A stretch of 28,119 nucleotides of DNA from CAZCEC01 sp964497615. Lineage in GTDB: Bacteria; Chloroflexota; Anaerolineae; Anaerolineales; UBA6663. Made by a program: the position numbers and the translations under genes. This document shows, piece after piece, positions 7,170 to 12,268 of the stretch (positions are counted from its first letter, which is position 1; every line of letters starts with the position of its first letter). The stretch covers positions 1 through 28,119 of the forward strand of contig CAZCEC010000081.1 in the NCBI GenBank assembly GCA_964497615.1. The letters run 5' to 3'. Below the pieces are notes generated by a model that saw nothing but the letters and a program-made list of their open reading frames with translations, made no database searches and had not been told where the DNA came from.

Positions 7170-8200
7170 GCCAACGACTCCTTCGCCGGGCGAATGTCCC
7201 GGATGGTTACTTGATCGGCCTGGTTGCGGCGCAGCGCGATGAGCGTGCCGCGCACGCGGTAGGCGCGCGGGTCGCCGAACAGGCTGTTCATCTCCGCCGT
7301 GACGGCCGTGCCCGGCGTCACGCCCAGGTCCAGCAGCCGCCGCCGCGTCAGCCCCTGCAAGGACTGATCGAGCGACTCAATGTGCGCTGCCTGCCCCTGG
7401 CGCAATTGCGACAGGCGCGTGGTCTTGGGCGCGGGCCGCGCCTCCTCGGCCCGCGTGACGAACACATTGCCCGCCACCACCGGCGCCAGGGTGTGCACCT
7501 GCTCGCCGTCCGACAGCACGATGCGCTGCGCGTTGGCCTCCAGCACGCGCACCGCCTGGCCCGGCCGCAGCCCCTCGGCCACGATCTGGCTGTAGAGCAG
7601 GGCCGGCTCGTCCTCCAGGTGCGTAATCCGCGCTGGGACGTTGGCGGGCCAGTCGGTGAGGGGCGTTTCGACGTGCTCCGCCACGAAGCCGCCCGCCGTG
7701 GGGATGGGGTCGCCATGCGGGTCCACCAGCGGGTGGCCCAGGGCGGCGTCCAGCGCCTGCATCGCGCCCGCCGGGCGGTCGTGCTCGCGGCGCTCGGCCT
7801 CGGCGTGCACGGCCTCCAGGGGCATGCGCGCCTCGTCCACCAGATAGCGTTCCCACAGCCGGTGCGCTCGCACCACGTCAATGGCGTAGCGCTCGCCCTC
7901 GGCCGTCAGATGCAGCCCGCCCTCGCGCGCCGTCACCCAGCCCTGCCGCGCCAACTGCTCCACCAGCCGCACGGCGGCGGGGTGGGGCAGCGACAGCGCG
8001 CCCGCCAGCGACTGGAGCGTGGGGGTGCGCCCCTGCCAGGCGGTGGAGTACAGGTGCTTGAGAGCGTTCTCGGCGCGGATGCGGGCGCCGAGGGCGCGGC
8101 GGCGGCGCCAGCGGTCCGCCAGGCCATGCCGCGGCCACAACACCGCCGCCAGCAGGGCAGCGCCCAGGATGAGAACAGCCAAGGTCGTCAAAGGGTCCAT
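7166..8200 (-). CDS. Membrane-anchored DtxR/MntR-type repressor fused to two FeoA-like domains
   Basis: The 344-residue protein begins with one membrane helix (about 4-22, LTTLAVLILGAALLAAVLW) and a basic stretch. A winged helix-turn-helix follows (about 45-105). The metal-binding/dimerisation domain keeps DtxR-type ligands: H113 and E117, then H132, E136, E139 and H140, which align with DtxR H79, E83, H98, C102, E105 and H106 (Cys replaced by Glu). The HGDPIP motif after it is also DtxR-like. Two SH3-type FeoA-like domains follow (about 170-250 and 260-335). It is therefore probably both the Fe(II) sensor of the operon and its FeoA component. It is the first gene of the feo operon. The membrane helix would tether a DNA-binding protein, which is unusual. 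The ATG at 8200 has only a weak ribosome-binding site. Confidence 0.88.
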   Translation of the reverse strand: MDPLTTLAVLILGAALLAAVLWPRHGLADRWRRRRALGARIRAENALKHLYSTAWQGRTPTLQSLAGALSLPHPAAVRLVEQLARQGWVTAREGGLHLTAEGERYAIDVVRAHRLWERYLVDEARMPLEAVHAEAERREHDRPAGAMQALDAALGHPLVDPHGDPIPTAGGFVAEHVETPLTDWPANVPARITHLEDEPALLYSQIVAEGLRPGQAVRVLEANAQRIVLSDGEQVHTLAPVVAGNVFVTRAEEARPAPKTTRLSQLRQGQAAHIESLDQSLQGLTRRRLLDLGVTPGTAVTAEMNSLFGDPRAYRVRGTLIALRRNQADQVTIRDIRPAKESLA

Positions 8201-8213
8201 GAATTTGCTCGTT

Positions 8214-8273
8214 GGCGGCGTAACCGCCGCCTAAATTCGATAATTCTAATCCGATTATTAGTCAAACCTAAAA
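8214..8273 (-). promoter_or_regulatory. feo operon promoter region with DtxR-box-like operator and leader hairpin
   Basis: This is an AT-rich island in GC-rich surroundings. On the minus strand TTTAGGTTTGACTAATAAT (8272-8254) matches the first two thirds of the DtxR consensus TTAGGTTAGCCTAACCTAA. A TTGACT -35-like box (8265-8260) lies inside it, so a bound repressor would block RNA polymerase. The -10 box is not clear; TAGAAT and TATCGA are candidates. Downstream, GGCGGCG-GTTA-CGCCGCC (8231-8214) forms a seven-pair hairpin 13 bases before the start codon. Confidence 0.5.
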
Positions 8274-8419
8274 TGCATTCTACCACCAAATCCATGGATA
8301 GGTCAATTCGGACCAACATCACCAGTTACCGATGACATTCGGCGGGGGTGGCGGCGGCGGTTCAAATCGCGCCAACAAAAGCCCGAAGCCGCCCTTCGGC
8401 GGCTGGTGCAGGCACAAGC

Positions 8420-8525
8420 GCGTAGTCCGGCCCTTTACGGGCCGGCCCGCGGCCGTAACCCCCAAAGGGGGCGCTTCGCAGAGGCCGCGCCTACGGTTAT
8501 CCCAACCAGGTCATCTGACGCGGCA
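8420..8525 (+). repeat. 106-bp inverted repeat, left arm
   Basis: This segment matches the reverse complement of 9595-9700 with three mismatches. It contains smaller palindromes such as GGCCCTTTACGGGCC and CCCCCAAAGGGGG. The two arms enclose the TPR-like gene and the small membrane-protein gene. It occupies much of the 480-base gene-free stretch between the feo promoter and the TPR gene. Confidence 0.85.
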
Positions 8526-8556
8526 TCCGGCATGCGTCCAGCGTCCAGTCCAGCCA

Positions 8557-8609
8557 GTCGGCGCAGGCCGACTTCGGGAATTTGGCAGGCGCGGTTTCAA
8601 CCGCCAGCC
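8557..8609 (+). repeat. Double-hairpin interspersed repeat (GTCGGC family), copy 1
   Basis: It consists of a GTCGGC-GCA-GGCCGAC hairpin followed by GGCGCGGTTTCAACCGCC. The same arrangement recurs at 28060-28113, and a diverged version lies at about 9750-9800 next to the other arm of the 106-bp repeat. Confidence 0.7.
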
Positions 8610-8618
8610 ACGCGGGTG

Positions 8619-8644
8619 GAAAACAAAAGCGCCCTGCCGGGCGC
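8619..8644 (-). terminator. Intrinsic terminator of the TPR-like gene
   Basis: On the minus strand, 36 bases after the stop codon, GCGCCC-GGCA-GGGCGC forms a six-pair GC hairpin followed directly by TTTTGTTTTC. This is a canonical Rho-independent terminator. Confidence 0.8.
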
Positions 8645-8680
8645 CGCGCTTCGTCCTTCGTCGTTCGTCTTCCGTCTGTC

Positions 8681-9292
8681 TTAGGCCAGCCAGGCGATGC
8701 AGTCCGCGTGGTCGCGCCACCAGCGCATCTCGGCCAGCACGTAGCGCGCATCCAGGTCGTCGGGCGTGCGCGCGATCATCTCGGTCAGCACTTCGGCCGC
8801 GTCGGCGAAGAAGCCGCGCTGGGCATACTGCTTGGCCATCCACCACTGCACCGCGCGCCGCCGGCCGGTGTGCAGGTCGCAGGCCTTCACGTAGCCGTTC
8901 CAGGCGTCCAGCAGTTCGTGCTCGTCGCCGTGCAGGTAGGCGGCGTTGAGAATCTGCGCCACCTCTTCCAGCTCGTCCACCGGCGGCTGCTCGTCGTCCT
9001 GCAGCCAGCCCTCCCAGCGCGAGAGCACCCGGTACGAAAATGCCAGCCTGCGCCGGTATTGGTGCGGACTGGCATCGTCGGGGTCGGCCAGCCGCGTGAC
9101 GGCCTGGCGCATATCCTCGACCAGCTCGCGCTGGAGGTAGATCAGCCGCAGCTTTTGCTGGGCGTCCACGTTGTCGCAGTCCAGCGCCAGAATCTGGTAG
9201 CAGCGCACCGCGGCTTCGTCCCAATCGCGGTGGTCAATGAAGTGCTCGGCCTGCTTGATCAACTTGGCAATGGTGCGGGTGCGAGTTTCCAT
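8681..9292 (-). CDS. TPR-like helical repeat protein of unknown role
   Basis: The 203-residue product is almost wholly helical. It shows tetratricopeptide-like helix pairs, clearest at the start (AEHFIDHRDWDEAAVRCYQI) and near the end (YAQRGFFADAAEVLTEMIAR, then PDDLDARYVLAEMRWWRDH). TPR proteins act as protein-binding scaffolds; no partner can be named. There is no signal peptide or membrane segment. I chose the ATG at 9292 because the longer frame to 9391 would run back through the divergent promoters and into the neighbouring gene. The upstream TATAAT fits this start. It is transcribed divergently from the small membrane protein and ends in a strong terminator, so it is a single-gene unit. 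Confidence 0.75.
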   Translation of the reverse strand: METRTRTIAKLIKQAEHFIDHRDWDEAAVRCYQILALDCDNVDAQQKLRLIYLQRELVEDMRQAVTRLADPDDASPHQYRRRLAFSYRVLSRWEGWLQDDEQPPVDELEEVAQILNAAYLHGDEHELLDAWNGYVKACDLHTGRRRAVQWWMAKQYAQRGFFADAAEVLTEMIARTPDDLDARYVLAEMRWWRDHADCIAWLA

Positions 9293-9325
9293 GGCTGCGG
9301 CAAGGTGACAAGCGGTGTGGGCGGC

Positions 9326-9353
9326 ATTATACCAGACTGCCGGGTAGTACAAT
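9326..9353. promoter_or_regulatory. Overlapping divergent promoters of the TPR and membrane-protein genes
   Basis: On the minus strand TATAAT (9331-9326) serves the TPR gene, with TTGTAC (9352-9347) 15 bases upstream. On the plus strand TACAAT (9348-9353) overlaps that -35 and lies six bases before the ATG at 9360, suggesting a leaderless transcript. The shared bases mean the two promoters probably cannot fire at the same moment. Confidence 0.5.
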
Positions 9354-9359
9354 GGCCCC

Positions 9360-9587
9360 ATGCGCAGCCACCGCGAACGTACCGACCGCAACCTGCTGCT
9401 GGGCTTCTTCGCCCTCCTGTTCGTGGTGGGCGGCGGCCTGATCTGGTTCTTCTATGGCGGCAGCGCCGCGGCGCTGGGCATCGTCTGCATCGCCCTCGGC
9501 GCGGTGCTGGCCGGCCTGGTCATCTTCATCATGCTCCTCATCGGTTGGCTCAGCGCCTGGCTGGATAAGCGCGAACTGGGCGAGTAG
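9360..9587 (+). CDS. Small two-helix membrane protein, unknown function
   Basis: The 75-residue product starts with a basic segment (MRSHRERTDRN). Two hydrophobic helices follow (LLLGFFALLFVVGGGLIWFFY and IVCIALGAVLAGLVIFIMLLIGW), and the end is charged (KRELGE). The positive N-terminus suggests both termini are cytoplasmic. I do not recognise a family. There is no ribosome-binding site, but a TACAAT -10 box six bases upstream fits leaderless expression. With the divergent TPR gene it is enclosed by the 106-bp inverted repeat, so the two may form one functional unit. Confidence 0.65.
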   Translation: MRSHRERTDRNLLLGFFALLFVVGGGLIWFFYGGSAAALGIVCIALGAVLAGLVIFIMLLIGWLSAWLDKRELGE

Positions 9588-9594
9588 AGTCTGG

Positions 9595-9700
9595 TGCCGC
9601 GTCAGATGAGTTGGTCGGGATAACCGTAGGCGCGGCCTCTGCGAAGCGCCCCCTTTGGGGGTTACGGCCGCGGGCCGGCCCGTAAAGGGCCGGACTACGC
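9595..9700 (-). repeat. 106-bp inverted repeat, right arm
   Basis: This is the reverse complement of 8420-8525 with three mismatches, beginning eight bases after the stop of the small membrane protein. Its palindromes could also act as a terminator structure for that gene. Confidence 0.85.
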
Positions 9701-9800
9701 CATCCCGAACCCGCCTCAGCCGGCTGGAACCGGCGTCGCCATCCGGCCAACCCGCGCAGGCCGGTTTCGGGCCGTTGTTGCCGCGGTTTCAACCGCCAGG
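9701..9800 (+). repeat. Composite interspersed repeat related to two other families
   Basis: The first part (CCCGAACCCGCCTCAGCC, then GGCTGGAACCGGCG) resembles the 61-bp tandem unit at 11998-12231. The second part (GCGCAGGCCGGTTTCGGG, then CCGCGGTTTCAACCGCC) resembles the double-hairpin repeat at 8557-8609. It appears to join pieces of both. Confidence 0.55.
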
Positions 9801-9847
9801 CACAAGCCTGCCATAGTTGGCGAATGCACCCAGCCTCGCCGCGGACT

Positions 9848-9876
9848 TTGACTCCCCTCGCCCTCCCCGGTACAAT
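9848..9876 (+). promoter_or_regulatory. Strong sigma-70-type promoter of the oxidoreductase gene
   Basis: TTGACT (9848-9853), a 17-base spacer and TACAAT (9871-9876) form a near-consensus housekeeping promoter. The predicted start near 9883 gives a leader of about 80 bases before the ATG at 9964. Confidence 0.7.
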
Positions 9877-9963
9877 CTAATTTGTGTCCGCCCGATCTTC
9901 TTTATCCATCCGCCGTATCCGCTTGATCCGTTGATGAAAGACTGACCCCCCAAGGAATCCCCC

Positions 9964-11877
9964 ATGCCCAACGGTTACGCTGGCCGCATCCTGCACGTCA
10001 ACCTCACCACGGGCGCACTCACCGTCGAGAACCCGCCCGAATCCTTCTACCGCACCTACCTGGGCGGCTCGGCCATGGGCATGTATTACCTGCTCACCAA
10101 GATGCAGCCCGGCGCCGAGGCCCTCGGCCCCGGCAACATCCTCACCCTCATGCTCTCGCCTCTCACCGGCGCCGCCATCTCCGGCCAGAGCCGCGCCACC
10201 CTCAACGCCCGCTCGCCCCTGGTGGACGGCATCGGCGACAGCCAGATGGGCGGCTTCTTCCCCGCCGAACTGAAGTTCGCCGGCTTCGACGGCGTCGTGA
10301 TCACCGGCCGCTCGCCCAGGCCCGTCTATCTGTGGCTCACCAGCGACGGCGTCGGCGCCGAGCCATCCTTCGAACTGCGCGACGCCGCCCACTTGTGGGG
10401 CAAAACCACCTCCGAAGTGGATGCCATTCTCAAAGCCGAGCTGGGCGACGACAAGATCGAGATCGCCCAGTGCGGCCCCTCCGGCGAGAAGCTCTCGCGC
10501 CTGGCCGCCGTCATCAACATGGCCAACCGCGCCGCCGGCCGCACCGGCATAGGCGCCGTCATGGGCAGCAAGAACCTGAAGGCCGTCGTCGTGCGCGGCA
10601 AGAGCAAGCGCCTGCCCGTCGCCGATGCCAAGAAGCTGAATGCGCTGGCCAAAATCGGCCCGGCCGTGCTCGACACCAACCCCGACATGGTCAGCCTCAA
10701 GGACCACGGCACGGCCGGCGTCGTCAGCTTCCAGAACGCCACCGGCACCCTGCCCACCCGCAACTACAACGAAGGCCAGTTCGAGGGCTGCGACCCCATC
10801 TCCGGCGAGGTGATGACCGAGACCATCCTCAAGGAGCGCGACACCTGCTACGCCTGCACCGTCCACTGCAAGCGTGTGGTGGAGACCGAGTGGCAGGGCC
10901 GCCCCGTCGAGCGCAAGCACGGCGGCCCCGAGTACGAAACCCTGTCCACCTTCGGCTCCTACTGCGGCGTGGACGACCTGAACGCCGTGGCCTACGCCAA
11001 CAAGCTGTGCAACGAATACGGGCTGGACACCATCGGCGCGGGCGCCACCATCGCCTGGGCCATGGAATGCTACGAACAGGGCCTGCTCACCGACGACGAA
11101 GTTGGCTTCCCGCTCAAGTTCGGCGACGCCGCCGCCATGGTGCGCGCCACCGAGATGCTGGCCCGCCGCGAGGGCTTCGGCAACATCCTGGCCGAAGGCT
11201 CGCGCCACGCCGCCAACCGCCTGGAGAAGGGCCACGACAACCTGATCACCGTCAAGGGCGCCGAAGCCCCCGCCCACATGCCGCAGGCCAAGCGCTCCCT
11301 CGGCCTGATCTACGCCGTCAACCCCTTCGGCGCCGATCACCAATCCTCCGAGCACGACCCGATGGTGGAGGAGGGCGCCTCCGACCTGTACATGGGCCGC
11401 CTTAAGCTCCTGGGCGTGGAGCGCACCCTGGCCCCGCGCTCGCTCGACGACGCCAAGGTCCACTTCGCGCTCCAGTCGCAGAAGTTCTATTCGTTCCTGG
11501 ACTCCGCCGATCTGTGCCAGTTCGTGTGGGGCCCGGCCTGGACGCTCTACGGCCCGGTCGAGACGGTGGACCTGGTGCGCGCCATCACCGGCTGGGATGA
11601 CTTCGACGTGGACGAGCTGATGCTGGTGGGCGAGCGCCGCCTGAACATGCTGCGCGTCTTCAACGCCCGCGAGGGCCTCAACCGCCAGCAGGACAAGCTG
11701 CCCAAGAAGTTCTTCAAGAACCTGGCCGGCAGCGGCCCCACTGCCAATGTCGCCCTCACCCAGGCAGAAATGGACTACGCCCAGGACGCCTACTACACCC
11801 TGGCCGGCTGGGACAAGGCCACCGGCAACCCCACGCCCGAGACCCTGGAGCGGCTAGGCCTTGGCTGGGCGGCGTAG
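9964..11877 (+). CDS. Tungsten-dependent aldehyde:ferredoxin oxidoreductase family enzyme
   Basis: This cytoplasmic enzyme class oxidises aldehydes to carboxylic acids and passes electrons to ferredoxin, using a tungsten bis-pyranopterin and a [4Fe-4S] cluster. The 637-residue product has the N-terminal GYAGRILHVNLTTG and YLGGSAMG typical of the family. The cluster cysteines are C295, C298 and C302 (CYACTVHC) plus the distal C518 (SADLC). GPSGEKLSRLAAVINMANRAAGRTG and a conserved GGPEYE are present. AAGGA lies seven bases before the ATG. It stands alone behind its own strong promoter, with no ferredoxin or pterin-synthesis gene nearby. The substrate is unknown; aldehyde, formaldehyde and glyceraldehyde-3-phosphate types are all possible. 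Confidence 0.95.
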   Translation: MPNGYAGRILHVNLTTGALTVENPPESFYRTYLGGSAMGMYYLLTKMQPGAEALGPGNILTLMLSPLTGAAISGQSRATLNARSPLVDGIGDSQMGGFFPAELKFAGFDGVVITGRSPRPVYLWLTSDGVGAEPSFELRDAAHLWGKTTSEVDAILKAELGDDKIEIAQCGPSGEKLSRLAAVINMANRAAGRTGIGAVMGSKNLKAVVVRGKSKRLPVADAKKLNALAKIGPAVLDTNPDMVSLKDHGTAGVVSFQNATGTLPTRNYNEGQFEGCDPISGEVMTETILKERDTCYACTVHCKRVVETEWQGRPVERKHGGPEYETLSTFGSYCGVDDLNAVAYANKLCNEYGLDTIGAGATIAWAMECYEQGLLTDDEVGFPLKFGDAAAMVRATEMLARREGFGNILAEGSRHAANRLEKGHDNLITVKGAEAPAHMPQAKRSLGLIYAVNPFGADHQSSEHDPMVEEGASDLYMGRLKLLGVERTLAPRSLDDAKVHFALQSQKFYSFLDSADLCQFVWGPAWTLYGPVETVDLVRAITGWDDFDVDELMLVGERRLNMLRVFNAREGLNRQQDKLPKKFFKNLAGSGPTANVALTQAEMDYAQDAYYTLAGWDKATGNPTPETLERLGLGWAA

Positions 11878-11975
11878 GGTGTCGGGTGCCAAGTGCCAGG
11901 TGGCGCGTGTCGAGGGCCAGGTGTCGTGTGTCGAGTCTCAGGTGCCAACTGGCAGGTGTCGCGTGCTCCGTTGAT
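11878..11975. repeat. Degenerate GTGTCG/AGGTGCC simple repeat after the oxidoreductase gene
   Basis: Irregular copies of GTGTCG, GTGCCA and CAGGTG fill the first 100 bases after the stop codon. No hairpin terminator is visible. The rest of this 390-base gene-free stretch is the 61-bp tandem array. Confidence 0.6.
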
Positions 11976-11997
11976 TGACGATCAACGCGAGATCATT

Positions 11998-12231
11998 GTC
12001 ATCCCGAACCCGCCTCAGCCCGCTGGAACTGGCGTAAGCCTTGTGCGGCGGTTTCAATGTCATTCCGAACCCGCCTCAGCCCGCCGGAACTGGCGCAAGC
12101 CTTGTGCGGCGGTTTCAATGTCATTCCGAACCCGCCTCAGCCCGCTGGAACTGGCGCAAGCCTTGTGCGGCGGTTTCAATGTCATTCCGAACCCGCCTCA
12201 GCCCGCTGGAACTGGCGCAAGCCTTGTGCGG
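11998..12231. repeat. Tandem repeat of 61 bp, 3.8 copies
   Basis: Units begin at 11998, 12059, 12120 and 12181 with GTCAT(C/T)CCGAACCCGCC and include TGGAACTGGCG(C/T)AAGCC and GTGCGGCGGTTTCA. They differ at only a few positions. The last unit is cut short and is followed by GTGAGGAATCTCAC. The period is not a multiple of three, so this is not a coding repeat, and units directly abut without spacers. Confidence 0.9.
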
Positions 12232-12268
12232 GTGAGGAATCTCACTGTGCCGATTCGCTGACCCGCGC

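Noticed and set aside
8681..9391. Longer start for the TPR-like gene at 9391
   Set aside because: It would include both divergent promoters and overlap the neighbouring gene; ATG 9292 follows a TATAAT box at a normal distance.
9877..11463. 528-residue minus-strand open frame opposite the oxidoreductase gene
   Set aside because: Low-complexity Gly/Ala/Val/His composition typical of a shadow frame; the plus strand has clear family motifs.
11998..12231. CRISPR array
   Set aside because: The units abut directly with a constant 61-bp period and have no unique spacers, and no cas gene is present.
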